Assembly (NCBI RefSeq): GCF_000421225.1
Contig: NZ_ATWL01000006.1
Location: forward strand, 124,001-188,000
Reading direction: 5' to 3'
Origin: Ruania albidiflava DSM 18029
Lineage (GTDB): Bacteria > Actinomycetota > Actinomycetes > Actinomycetales > Beutenbergiaceae
Length of the DNA: 64,000 nucleotides
A model generated the notes under the pieces. That model did not search any database and was not told where the DNA came from. It saw only the letters and a list, made by a program, of their open reading frames with translations. Positions 35,456 through 43,990 of the stretch are shown here, piece by piece; the first letter of the stretch is position 1, and the number at the start of each line of letters is the position of its first letter. The translations under genes were made by a program, and so were the position numbers.

Positions 35456-36049
35456 TCAGGCTGCTTCGAGTGCGAGCAGCGTCCGCTTGGCCTCGGGGCC
35501 GCCGAGATAGCCGCCGAGCGACCCGTCGGTGCGCAGCACCCGGTGGCAGGGCAGCACGACCGGCAACGGGTTGGTGGCGCAGGCGCTGCCCACGGCACGT
35601 ACGGCGCGCTCGGAGCCCGCCCTCCGGGCCATCTCGGCATAGCTCGCGGTACTGCCGTAGTCGATCGTCGGTAGCTGTTCGACCACGCGGCGGCGGAACC
35701 CGTGGGTCAGGCGCAGGTCCAGCGGCAGGTCGAACCGGCGCCGCTGGCCGGTGAAGTACTCCTCGAGCTCACGGGCCGCGGCGTCCAGCGGCGCGACGTG
35801 CGCCAGGATGCGCGGGCCGACCCGGTCGGCGAGCAGGCTGAGCACCTGGTCGAAGTCCTCCCGGGCGAAGGCGACCCGGACCAGGCCGACCTGGGTGGTG
35901 GCCAGCAGCAGCTCCCCCACGGGAGAGGCGACGGTGCGGTAGGAGACGTCGAGCAGCTGGTCCTGCTCGGCCCGCTGGGCAAGGTGAGCGTGCAGGTCGG
36001 CCAGGTGCGCGTCGTCGTCGGGGCGGTCCAGAGCCCTGGTGAGCCTCAT
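35456..36049 (-). CDS. ogt: Methylated-DNA-protein-cysteine methyltransferase (Ogt)
   Basis: This 197-aa suicide repair protein removes alkyl groups from O6-alkylguanine. The acceptor Cys168 sits in the canonical PCHRV motif, preceded by the Asn hinge and the helix-turn-helix TASYAEMARRAGSERAVRAVG with the arginine finger, and followed by GGYLGG. The start at 36049 overlaps the sigma-factor stop as ATGA. It is thus co-translated with an ECF sigma factor, suggesting damage-responsive or self-regulated expression. Confidence 0.92.
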   Translation of the reverse strand: MRLTRALDRPDDDAHLADLHAHLAQRAEQDQLLDVSYRTVASPVGELLLATTQVGLVRVAFAREDFDQVLSLLADRVGPRILAHVAPLDAAARELEEYFTGQRRRFDLPLDLRLTHGFRRRVVEQLPTIDYGSTASYAEMARRAGSERAVRAVGSACATNPLPVVLPCHRVLRTDGSLGGYLGGPEAKRTLLALEAA

Positions 36050-36528
36050 GGCGTCTCCTTGTAGATCGTTCGGAGCTTGGCGATACCGTCCGCGCCCGCG
36101 CGGCGCGCGGCCGCGGGGGTGCCGCCGAGCAGGTCCGCCACCTCGGAGTAGGGCAGTCCGGCCAGGTGGTGGGCGACGACGGCGGTGCGCTGCCGGTCGG
36201 TCAGCGCACCGAGCGCTTCGTGCAGGTCGTAGGTCCAACCGCCGATCTCCGGATCGGTGCTGCGGCGTTCCGGCAGCGGGTGGGTGGGGATCTGTCGGCT
36301 GCTGCGGCGGAGCAGGTCGATGCACTTGCGCTTGGCGATCGTCACCAACCAGGCGGTGACGTTCGCCTCTGCCGGTAGGCATGGGTAGGCGGTGAGCGCG
36401 GACAGGAAGGTCTCCGACCAGGCGTCGTCGGCCAGGTCCGGGCCGGTGAGGGCACGGCAGACCCGCAGCACGGTCACGGAGTGGTCGGCGACCACCTGCT
36501 CGAAGGGCGTCACACTCTGTAGACGCAC
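36046..36528 (-). CDS. ECF-type RNA polymerase sigma factor
   Basis: This 160-aa protein has sigma-70 region 2 (about 8-75; DLADDAWSETFLSALTAYP, VTAWLVTIAKRKCIDLLRR shown in part) and region 4 (105-155; LTDRQRTAVVAHHLAGLPYSEVADLL in part). No anti-sigma factor is adjacent; the small membrane protein at 36587 lies upstream on the same strand but does not resemble one. The GTG start at 36528 is taken; a GTG at 36513 is possible. Confidence 0.82.
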   Translation of the reverse strand: MRLQSVTPFEQVVADHSVTVLRVCRALTGPDLADDAWSETFLSALTAYPCLPAEANVTAWLVTIAKRKCIDLLRRSSRQIPTHPLPERRSTDPEIGGWTYDLHEALGALTDRQRTAVVAHHLAGLPYSEVADLLGGTPAAARRAGADGIAKLRTIYKETP

Positions 36529-36586
36529 GAGCTGAGCAGATCGTGAGGTCCGGTCTGCGACCGGATCGACCGGCGGTGGCGGCGCA

Positions 36587-37021
36587 TCAGCCGAGCACCT
36601 CGGCCGGGTCGGTGAGCTCGATCTCGGTACCGTCGGCGTCCCGCACTGTGCGGTCAGCCAGTGGTTCTTCCAGCCAGACCGTGCCCACCACGGAGTACAG
36701 GTCGTCGGTGCAGCCCTTGTTGACCACCCGGGTGCCGGTGGGGTCGACTGCTGAGCCGACGAGCGTGACCGTGTCCTCGGTCTCGGTCACCGTCACCTCA
36801 CCGGGCACCTGGCAGCTGGAGGAGCCGACCTGGTACCGCACGAGCAGCCCGTGACCGTCGTTGATGACGGCCGCGGCGGTGACGGTGGTCTGCGTGGACA
36901 CCGGGAAGCCGAGGAAGGCGGCATAGGCCGCGACCCCGAACCCGACCGCGACGACCGCGGCGATCAGCCACATCGCGGAGGCGCGGATCCGTGCGCGTCC
37001 CTCTTCCGGCAGCGTGCCCAT
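36587..37021 (-). CDS. Small membrane-anchored hypothetical protein
   Basis: This 144-aa protein has one N-terminal helix (about 17-38, MWLIAAVVAVGFGVAAYAAF) and a soluble domain of beta strands with two cysteines (SSSCQVPGE and NKGCTDDL) that could form a disulfide outside. An in-frame ATG at 37057 is an alternative start. It lies 58 bases upstream of the ECF sigma gene on the same strand and could be linked to it. No family was recognised. Confidence 0.6.
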   Translation of the reverse strand: MGTLPEEGRARIRASAMWLIAAVVAVGFGVAAYAAFLGFPVSTQTTVTAAAVINDGHGLLVRYQVGSSSCQVPGEVTVTETEDTVTLVGSAVDPTGTRVVNKGCTDDLYSVVGTVWLEEPLADRTVRDADGTEIELTDPAEVLG

Positions 37022-37060
37022 CCGGCCATCGTCCCGCGGAAGCGGTGCGCAGTCCACAGG

Positions 37061-37813
37061 TCAGATCAGCAGGTAGATCGCGCCGCCGATGGTGAGCAGG
37101 ACGACGAGCCGGTCGAACAGGCTCTGGTTCATCTTCGCCACCAGCGCCCGCCCGGCCAGCGCTCCGGCGACCACGGCGGGCAGGAGCACGGCATTGATGA
37201 GCAAGGTCTGGCCGGTGATCAGTCCCAGGCTCACCGAGAAGGGCACCTTCACCAGGTTCACCACGCAGTAGAACCAGGCGGCGGTGCCGAGGAACGTCTT
37301 CACCGAGAACCGGGAGGCGAGGAAGTACATCGACATCACCGGTCCGGCAGCGTTGGCGACCATCGTGGTGAAGCCGCCCAGGGTGCCGTAGATCCCGGAC
37401 TGCAGGTGCTGCCTGGCCTTGGTCTCCGGCTGCTCCTGCCGGTGCCGGGTGAGGTGGCGGCGCGCGAGGGTGAGCGCGATGACGGCGAGCAGGATCACGC
37501 CGATCACCCGCCGCACCTCGGCATCGGAGGCGACGGCGAGGAAGAGTGCGCCGAGCACCAGTCCAGCCAGCACTGTGGGCACCAGGCGCCGTAGCACCGG
37601 CCAGCTGGCGTGCCGGCGGTAGGACCACACGGCAAAGGCGTCGCCGACGATCAGCAGCACGAGCAGCGCGCCCGTGGACTCCTTCGCGGGCAGCAGCGCG
37701 GCGAAGATCGCCACGGAGATGGTGTTCGAGCCCGGCAGCGCGGTCTTGGAGAGACCGACGAGGAGGGCCGCGATCGCCAGCAGCAGCCACGCGAGCACAC
37801 TGAGTTCGGGCAT
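37061..37813 (-). CDS. TauE/SafE-family anion exporter
   Basis: This 250-aa membrane protein has about eight helices with the two internal repeats of the TauE/SafE (sulfite exporter-like) family: GLSKTALPGSNTISVAI near residue 20 and GGFTTMVANAAGPVMSMYF near 130. The start MPELSVLAW was chosen because TAGCGT ends seven bases before it (leaderless). Substrates of the family are sulfite, sulfoacetate and related organosulfur anions; which one applies is unknown. Confidence 0.87.
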   Translation of the reverse strand: MPELSVLAWLLLAIAALLVGLSKTALPGSNTISVAIFAALLPAKESTGALLVLLIVGDAFAVWSYRRHASWPVLRRLVPTVLAGLVLGALFLAVASDAEVRRVIGVILLAVIALTLARRHLTRHRQEQPETKARQHLQSGIYGTLGGFTTMVANAAGPVMSMYFLASRFSVKTFLGTAAWFYCVVNLVKVPFSVSLGLITGQTLLINAVLLPAVVAGALAGRALVAKMNQSLFDRLVVLLTIGGAIYLLI

Positions 37814-37911
37814 GCGGGACACGCTAATGACGGCGGAGCGCAGCTGGCGAAAGCTTCCACCAGTTGGCACATGGGTCGCTCATGCCGGTGGGCGACGTCC
37901 AGACCTCCGGA

Positions 37912-40122
37912 TCAGAACGGCGGTTCTGCCTCGGGCCAGGCGCTGGCAGTCGCCGAGTGCGCATGCTCGGGGCAGCGGGCGCGCGCGGGGGGCTGGCTGC
38001 GTGACGAGGACCGGCTGCGCTGGGCGGACCGGCTACCCCGGGTCCGCGGCGGGGACATCGGGTCGATCCAGTCCACCCCGGCCAGGAACGGGTTCGACCA
38101 CGCCTCGGACGCTGCCGCCAGCTGGGCGGCGGACTGCACACGCTTCGTCTGGGTCCGGGCGTAGCGCTGGGTGCAGCGGTTGGCGTCCAGGTCAGCGCGC
38201 AGGTGTGCTTCGAGTGCCACCAGGTCGGCCGGTTCTGGTCCCCGGATGTACATGTGCCCGGTGGGCGCGTGCCAGGTGGTCTGCCCGGTGCGTACATCCC
38301 GTTCCACCTGGAACAGGCCTGCGGTCTTCAGCTGGTGGTGGTGTGCGCAGAGGAGGTGGAGGTTGGTCTCCACCGTCTGCGCCCAGGCCGGCAGCTGCGG
38401 GTCGAAGGCCACGATGTGGTCCAGCTGGCACCGCCAGCCGGGCACCTGGCAGCCCGGGAACCGACACATCTGGTCCCGTTCGATGATGCGACGGCGCAGT
38501 CTGCGGGACGGTGCATAGGAATCAGCCGCGACCAGTCCCAGCTGCCGCTCGATCAGGGCACACCTGTCGTGGGTAGCGCGGCTCTCACCGGGTGGGGCCT
38601 GGTCGGAGCGGAGTCTGTGCTTCACCCAGGCGGCCAGTGCGAGCGGGTCAGTACCGTCGGGCAGGTGCGCCGGCCATGCTGGTGGTGCATACCGGAACAG
38701 TGGATCCCCGTCCGGCCCGACCCTCGGCCCGAACGGCAGCTCCGCCGGCGGGCTCGCAGCGCCGAGCACCCCTAGGTAACCGGTGGGGAACGCCGTGGAG
38801 CGGAAGGCATCGCCTGGGTCAGGGTGCGCATCGAGAAGGCTGTCGTCGCTGAGAAGGCTGTGGTCGTTGCGTGGCGCACCGACCAGACCACCGCTCTCTG
38901 CGCACCTCGTGGCGGCCGCCGCGCAGCCGCGCTCACCGATGAGCCGCCGAGCAGCGGGGGCGGTGATCGGACCGAAACCGTGCAGCAGTGCCGGCGTCTG
39001 GGCATCACCGGCGAGCACCGGTGCGGTGATGGTCAACCGCAGGTGTGCAGGCACCCCCTGGTGCAGCGGCAGCGTCTGGCCGCCGGGTGTGCGCCCGTGG
39101 GCGAGCGCCTCGGTGAAGATCTGCGTGAACGCGTCCGCACGGCGGGCCTCGATGCCACGCTCGTCTCCGTCCTTCCGGTGCGCTGCCATGCTGTCGATGC
39201 AGGTGAACGCGGCAGCGGCGTCCTCCACGGGCAGGTATGCGCCGAACCAGGCCATACCGTCCTCCACGGGCTGGCAGGACACGTGCCGCTGGGCTCGCTG
39301 TACCCGGTGCCGTTCCTCGGCTGCCTCTGGATCTGCCACCAGCACCGCGTCGGCCAGCTTCTTCTTCAGCTGGGAAGGAGTGTGCGTCGGCGCGATCTCC
39401 AGCGCGAGGTCCTCCACCACCTCCGCCTGCTCCTCCTCCAGACCGGCCAGCGCAGCGGTGATGATGTCCACCTTCCGCGGACTGATCAGTCCCTTGGACA
39501 GCGCATCGCTGACCCGCGGAAGGTCTGCGAGCGCCAGCGCACGGGTGACGACCTGTCCGCCGGCATAGCTGCTCACGCTCAGTCGCGCACCGATCTCGTC
39601 ACCCAAGGACTGCACCGTCCGCAACGTCTCCTGCCGCCGCTCGACGAGATCCTGTACGAACCTCGCCTGCAGCGCCACATAGTGGTGGACCATCCGCTGG
39701 CAGCCGGCCACCATCTCCACCAGCGTGCCGTCGTCCATCTCCGGCGGGAAGTCGGCCCCCGACCACGCGGAGACCGGGTCTGTCTCGGCTGCCAGCAGCT
39801 TCGCCAGCGACAGGCCCGGATCGGCAGCACCGACCACCAGAGAGGTCTGGGAGTGCGGGACGGACGGCCGCCACTTCGGGTGCCGCTGATCGGCGCGCTG
39901 CGCAGCCCGGACCAGCTCCACGAGTCCCTCGGGCTGATAGCTGGGCACGGTGAACGGCCCGGCCACCATGTGGTCGGTGCACAGGTCGGTCTCGTGCCCG
40001 AAGATGTCCCGACCGAGGCCACCGGGGCGGCGACCGTCAGCGTCCTGACCCGCAGCATCGGCGCGCGGGTCCTGGCCACCGGCGCCTTCGCCGGCAGCAG
40101 CGGAGCTGTCGTCTACCGTCAT
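37912..40122 (-). CDS. DUF222 / HNH endonuclease-domain protein
   Basis: This 736-aa protein belongs to the actinobacterial 13E12-repeat family: an N-terminal DUF222 region (about 60-400) and a C-terminal HNH nuclease domain with CRFPGCQVPGWRCQLDHIVAF (in part CQLDHIVAF; His569) and LLCAHHHQLKTAG. These genes are often multicopy in actinobacterial genomes and behave like selfish elements; this copy looks intact. The start MTVDDSS was preferred over an ATG 39 bases upstream. The C-terminus is Arg/Ser-rich. Confidence 0.85.
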   Translation of the reverse strand: MTVDDSSAAAGEGAGGQDPRADAAGQDADGRRPGGLGRDIFGHETDLCTDHMVAGPFTVPSYQPEGLVELVRAAQRADQRHPKWRPSVPHSQTSLVVGAADPGLSLAKLLAAETDPVSAWSGADFPPEMDDGTLVEMVAGCQRMVHHYVALQARFVQDLVERRQETLRTVQSLGDEIGARLSVSSYAGGQVVTRALALADLPRVSDALSKGLISPRKVDIITAALAGLEEEQAEVVEDLALEIAPTHTPSQLKKKLADAVLVADPEAAEERHRVQRAQRHVSCQPVEDGMAWFGAYLPVEDAAAAFTCIDSMAAHRKDGDERGIEARRADAFTQIFTEALAHGRTPGGQTLPLHQGVPAHLRLTITAPVLAGDAQTPALLHGFGPITAPAARRLIGERGCAAAATRCAESGGLVGAPRNDHSLLSDDSLLDAHPDPGDAFRSTAFPTGYLGVLGAASPPAELPFGPRVGPDGDPLFRYAPPAWPAHLPDGTDPLALAAWVKHRLRSDQAPPGESRATHDRCALIERQLGLVAADSYAPSRRLRRRIIERDQMCRFPGCQVPGWRCQLDHIVAFDPQLPAWAQTVETNLHLLCAHHHQLKTAGLFQVERDVRTGQTTWHAPTGHMYIRGPEPADLVALEAHLRADLDANRCTQRYARTQTKRVQSAAQLAAASEAWSNPFLAGVDWIDPMSPPRTRGSRSAQRSRSSSRSQPPARARCPEHAHSATASAWPEAEPPF

Positions 40123-40260
40123 GAAACATATGTACGATGCTGCGGTCCGCCGATCAAGCATCTGGTGCGGCGTGTCCCGAGACCGTTTCCTCTCTTCGAT
40201 CGTTGTTCCTTGGCTGTGACCAGCATCGCACCGACCTCTGACATTCGATCACGTCGAGGA

Positions 40261-40283
40261 CTTGACTCTGACGCTGCGTCAAG
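40261..40283 (+). promoter_or_regulatory. MerR-type operator/promoter upstream of the TipAS-like gene
   Basis: CTTGAC (40261-40266) and GTCAAG (40278-40283) form a 23-bp dyad that begins on the -35 box TTGACT (40262-40267). This arrangement, with the regulator on the spacer of its own promoter, is typical of MerR proteins. The -10 is poor, as expected for an activator-dependent promoter. The gene starts 65 bases downstream. Confidence 0.6.
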
Positions 40284-40347
40284 GTGGATGCTCGTCTAGC
40301 ACGCACGGAGAACACCGCGCAGACCACCGGCCACGGAAGGAGAAGCC

Positions 40348-41178
40348 ATGGCAACGACGACCGGGGCCGCCCGAGACGAGGCGGCCAGGACCCGAGGGGA
40401 GGGCACTGCGGCCACTGACGCTCCGCCGTCAGAATGGTCGATGCACGAGATCACCCGGCACACCGGCACCACCAGCCGCACCCTGCGGCACTACGACCAG
40501 GTCGGGCTGCTGCCGCCCTCGCGGATCGGCGCGAACGGCTACCGGTACTACGACACCGACGCGCTGCTCCGCCTGCAGCGGATCCTGCTGCTGCGGCGCC
40601 TCGGCCTCGGCCTGACGCAGATCGGCGAGATCCTCGACGCCCGGCTGGGCGAGCGCGAGGCGCTGCTCACCCACCTGGACCTGCTGCGGCTCGAACGTGA
40701 GCAGCTGGACCGGCGGATCGCCGCAGTGTCCACCACCCTCGACCACCGAGACGAAGGGACCCCCCTGATGCCAGAGACCATGTTCGACGGATTCGACCAC
40801 ACGATCTTCGAGGAGGAGGTGACCACCCGCTGGGGCCGCAGGGCCTGGCAGTCCAGCGACCAGTGGTGGCGTTCGCTGACCGCCGCGGAGAAGGAGTCGT
40901 TCGGCCAGGAGCAGAAGCAGATCCAGGCGGACTACGCCGCCGCCTACGAGGAGAGCCTGCAGCCGGGCGACGAACGGGTGCAGGCGGTCACGACCCGGCT
41001 GCACCGCTGGCTCAGCGGGCCCGTGCCGACCATCACCCGGGAGTACTTCCTCGGCCTGGCCGACCTCTACGTGGCCGACGACCGGTTCGCCGCCAACTAC
41101 GGCGGCACCGACGGCGCGAAGTACGTCCGCGAGGCGATGCGCGTCTATGCCGAGACCGCGCAGTTCGACCCGAGCTAG
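40348..41178 (+). CDS. MerR regulator with TipAS ligand-binding domain
   Basis: This 276-aa protein has an N-terminal MerR helix-turn-helix (about 32-100; TSRTLRHYDQVGLLPPSRIGANGYRYY in part), a dimerisation helix and a TipAS domain (145-270; FEEEVTTRWGRRAWQSSDQWW in part). TipAS proteins bind thiopeptide antibiotics or other drugs and activate their own promoter. A 30-residue Ala/Thr-rich N-terminus precedes the HTH. GGAAGGAG precedes the ATG. The upstream dyad supports autoregulation. Confidence 0.9.
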   Translation: MATTTGAARDEAARTRGEGTAATDAPPSEWSMHEITRHTGTTSRTLRHYDQVGLLPPSRIGANGYRYYDTDALLRLQRILLLRRLGLGLTQIGEILDARLGEREALLTHLDLLRLEREQLDRRIAAVSTTLDHRDEGTPLMPETMFDGFDHTIFEEEVTTRWGRRAWQSSDQWWRSLTAAEKESFGQEQKQIQADYAAAYEESLQPGDERVQAVTTRLHRWLSGPVPTITREYFLGLADLYVADDRFAANYGGTDGAKYVREAMRVYAETAQFDPS

Positions 41179-41243
41179 CACCGCACTGCTGGCCGGCGCC
41201 GGCTGGGGCTCAGGGCCCCGGTCGGCGCCGCTGCGCGGAGCAG

Positions 41244-41375
41244 GTCTCCCCGGGCGAGCATGCCGGTGGGCGTGGCGATCGCTACGGCCCGGTCGTCCGG
41301 CACGACGGCGGTCGCCGGACCTGCGTAGGCCCGTTCCCAACGGCTGTCCTTCTGCGCCTCAGCCTTCCTCGCGGA
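41244..41375 (-). pseudogene. Remnant of a YdeI/OmpD-associated family gene
   Basis: In a minus-strand frame, RWERAYAGPATAVVPDD reproduces the conserved C-terminal part of YdeI-family proteins and runs straight into GMLARGD, which in intact members lies about 35-40 residues later. The 5' two thirds are missing and there is an internal deletion. The remnant overlaps the end of the acyltransferase gene in another frame, implying a deletion joined the two loci. Confidence 0.6.
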
Positions 41376-41931
41376 GTCGCGGCTGCGTACCCAGGCCTGG
41401 TCGGACACCGGTCTTACCCTGGTAGAAGGACCGGATCCGGTCCATGTCCGCACGCACGTCGCCGGTGAGCCGGAACGTGGGTCCGAGCCCGGTGGTCATC
41501 GTGGTGCGGTCCACGTAGCCGAGCGTGACCGCGAGGTCGGCCTCGCGCGCGATCCGGTAGAATCCGGAGCGCCAGTGCGCACCGCGGCTGCGGGTGCCCT
41601 CAGGCGTGACCACCAGGAAGAACCGCTCCCCCGCCTCGAGCCGCGCAACGATCTCCGCAACCACCCGGGACGGGTCCCGCCGGTCCACCGGGATTCCCCC
41701 GAGCGCTCGCATCAGCGGACCGAGCGGGCCGGCGAACAGCTGGTGCTTGCCGAGGAACTTCACCCGGATCCCGAACTTCCAGCTCAGCGCGAGCATCAGC
41801 ACGAAGTCCCAGCTGGAGGTGTGCGGTGCGCCGACCAGGATGCCTGCGTCCTCGTCGGGTGCCTGCTCGAGCCGTGGACGCCAGCGACTGAGCGCCCAGT
41901 ACACGCTCGCCAACGCCCGACGTATCCTCAT
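41359..41931 (-). CDS. 1-acyl-glycerol-3-phosphate acyltransferase-like protein
   Basis: This 190-aa membrane-associated acyltransferase (PlsC fold) has a variant first motif HTSSWDF (His and Asp of HX4D), the FLGKHQLF region and the VTPEGTRSR motif for phosphate binding. It matches short glycerol acyltransferases of actinobacteria. TAGGTT ends six bases before the ATG at 41931; a GTG at 41934 is adjacent. The last dozen residues read into the YdeI-like remnant and may not be native. Confidence 0.8.
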   Translation of the reverse strand: MRIRRALASVYWALSRWRPRLEQAPDEDAGILVGAPHTSSWDFVLMLALSWKFGIRVKFLGKHQLFAGPLGPLMRALGGIPVDRRDPSRVVAEIVARLEAGERFFLVVTPEGTRSRGAHWRSGFYRIAREADLAVTLGYVDRTTMTTGLGPTFRLTGDVRADMDRIRSFYQGKTGVRPGLGTQPRLREEG

Positions 41932-41966
41932 CACCCCAACCTACGTCAGCCCGGTACCGGTAGCGG

Positions 41967-42872
41967 CTACCCCTTCACCGAGCCGGCGGTCAGCCCGCGG
42001 ACGAAGAACCGCTGCAGGGAGAAGAAGACCACGAGCGGCAGAGTCATGGACAGGAACGCTCCGGCGGTGAGCAGCTCCACACCCTGCCCCTGGGTGCCGA
42101 GCAGCTGCTGCAGCTGCACGATCACCGTGGTATTGCTCGGTCGCAGGAACAGCTTCGCGATCAGCAGGTCGTTCCACACCCAGAGGAACTGCAGGGTGGC
42201 GAACGCCGCCATCGCCGGCATCGCCATCGGCGCCACCAGCAGCCAGAACGTCTGGAAGTGGCTGGCCCCGTCGATCTTCGCCGACTCCACCACCGAGTAC
42301 GGCAGCGTTGCCATGTAGTTGCGCAAGATGTACACGCACAGCGGCATCCCGAACCCGGTGTGCAGCAGCCACACGGCGACGAACTGGCCGGAGATGCCGA
42401 TGCCGTTCGGACCGAGCAGGTTCAGCATCGGCTGGAACGACACCTGGATGGGCACCACCATCACGCCGATGATGACGGCGAACAGCGCCTCTTTGGCGGG
42501 GAAGTGCATGAACGTGAACGCATAGGCGGCGAACGCCGCGAACATCACCGGCAGGATCGTGGCCGGCACCGCCACGACGATCGTGTTCAGGAAGCCGATG
42601 GCCATGTCCGAGCCCTGGAGCACCCCGACGTAGTTGTCCAGGGTCCAGTCCTGGCCGAAGGGATTGAGGAGTGCGGTCCACCAGCCGCTGGAGACGACGG
42701 CGTCCCGACCGCGGAAGGAGTTCATCAGCAGACTGAGGGTCGGGACGGACCAGAGGATGACCAGCACCACCATGACGATGATCGACGTCCAGCTCCGCGG
42801 ACGACCGTCCCTCATGTACGACGGCTGCCGGCGAGCCCGGGGACGACGGACCGGCTGCGAGGCGATGGTCAC
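41967..42872 (-). CDS. Sugar ABC transporter permease (MalG/AglG-type)
   Basis: This 301-aa permease has six helices and the EAA loop ESAKIDGASHFQTFWLLVAPMA (in part ESAKIDGASH) near 205. It is the second permease of an importer for oligosaccharides. The GTG start overlaps the stop of the first permease as GTGA. No ATPase is encoded in the operon, so a shared MsmK/MalK-type ATPase elsewhere is expected. The binding protein and permeases resemble alpha-glucoside (AglEFG-like) systems. Confidence 0.88.
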   Translation of the reverse strand: MTIASQPVRRPRARRQPSYMRDGRPRSWTSIIVMVVLVILWSVPTLSLLMNSFRGRDAVVSSGWWTALLNPFGQDWTLDNYVGVLQGSDMAIGFLNTIVVAVPATILPVMFAAFAAYAFTFMHFPAKEALFAVIIGVMVVPIQVSFQPMLNLLGPNGIGISGQFVAVWLLHTGFGMPLCVYILRNYMATLPYSVVESAKIDGASHFQTFWLLVAPMAMPAMAAFATLQFLWVWNDLLIAKLFLRPSNTTVIVQLQQLLGTQGQGVELLTAGAFLSMTLPLVVFFSLQRFFVRGLTAGSVKG

Positions 42873-43990
42873 CGCACACCTTCCTTCCGGTACTGACGCA
42901 CCTGGTAGACCAGCACGGGGGTGACCAGCAGCAGCAGGACCACGACGATCGCTGACGCGATGCCGGCGCGCTGGAAGGTGAACAGCTCCTGGTAGAACAG
43001 GACCGCGATCACGTTCGTGCGCGCCTGGCCGTTGAGCAGGACGTACACGATGTCGAAGACCTTCAGCACGAGGATGATCACCGTGATCGCGACGGTGATG
43101 ATCGTGCCCTTGATCTGCGGGATGATCACCCGGAAGAACACCTGCCGCTCGTTCGCGCCGTCGATCCGCGCGGCCTCCAGCGTCTCCTCCGGCACCCCCT
43201 TGATCGCCCCGGAGAGCAGCACCATCGCGAACCCCGCCTGCATCCAGACGAGGATGACCATCATCAGGAAGGAGTTCAGCCGCGCGGTATCCACCCGGAT
43301 CCAGTCCTGAGCCTGCCCGCCGAAGGCGGTCACGATCGCATTCAGCAGACCCACGTCGGCGTCGGCGGAGTACATCTGGATGCCCCAGATGGTCGAGGCG
43401 GCGACGAAGGAGATGGCCATCGGCAGGAAGATCAGGCTCTTCGCGACGTTCTCCCCCTTGGCGGAGAGCCGGTCGGCGAACAGCGCTACGGCAATACCGA
43501 TGATCACGGTCAGGGTGGGCACCACGACCAACCACAGCACGTTGTTGGTGATGGACAGCCAGAACTCACCGTCGGTGAAGATGGCCCGGTAGGCGTCCAG
43601 GCCGACATAGGCGGTGCTGTCATCGTTGGCGAAGCTGTAGTTGATCGTCTGCACGGTGGGATACACCAGCATCAGGGCGATCAGGGCGAGCGCCGGCAGC
43701 ACGTAGGCGTACGGGATCAGGCCCTGGGAGAAGCGTTGCGGCAGCGCCTCGACGAAGACGTTGACGCAGTAGAACAGCAGCGCGGCCCCGCCCAGACCAG
43801 CGATGATGCCGACCACAGCCATCAGCACCCGGCTGTCGAAGAACCAGCCGGGGTAGTAGGACAGCGCCAGGAAGGTGTTCCCCATCAGCCAGGCGACCAG
43901 GCAGGTGCCGATGGCGCCGAGCACCAGCCGCACCGGTCGGGTCGACGTCCGCGCGGCGGTGCCCAGCGGGGCCGCCGTCACCGCGGTCAC
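42869..43990 (-). CDS. Sugar ABC transporter permease (MalF/AglF-type)
   Basis: This 373-aa protein has two extra N-terminal helices (20-80) and then the six-helix permease core starting SQGLIPYAYVLPALALI, with EAA loop EAARIDGANERQVFF near 270. The extended N-terminus is typical of the AglF-like group. Both ends are coupled by GTGA overlaps to the binding protein upstream and the second permease downstream. Confidence 0.88.
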   Translation of the reverse strand: MTAVTAAPLGTAARTSTRPVRLVLGAIGTCLVAWLMGNTFLALSYYPGWFFDSRVLMAVVGIIAGLGGAALLFYCVNVFVEALPQRFSQGLIPYAYVLPALALIALMLVYPTVQTINYSFANDDSTAYVGLDAYRAIFTDGEFWLSITNNVLWLVVVPTLTVIIGIAVALFADRLSAKGENVAKSLIFLPMAISFVAASTIWGIQMYSADADVGLLNAIVTAFGGQAQDWIRVDTARLNSFLMMVILVWMQAGFAMVLLSGAIKGVPEETLEAARIDGANERQVFFRVIIPQIKGTIITVAITVIILVLKVFDIVYVLLNGQARTNVIAVLFYQELFTFQRAGIASAIVVVLLLLVTPVLVYQVRQYRKEGVR

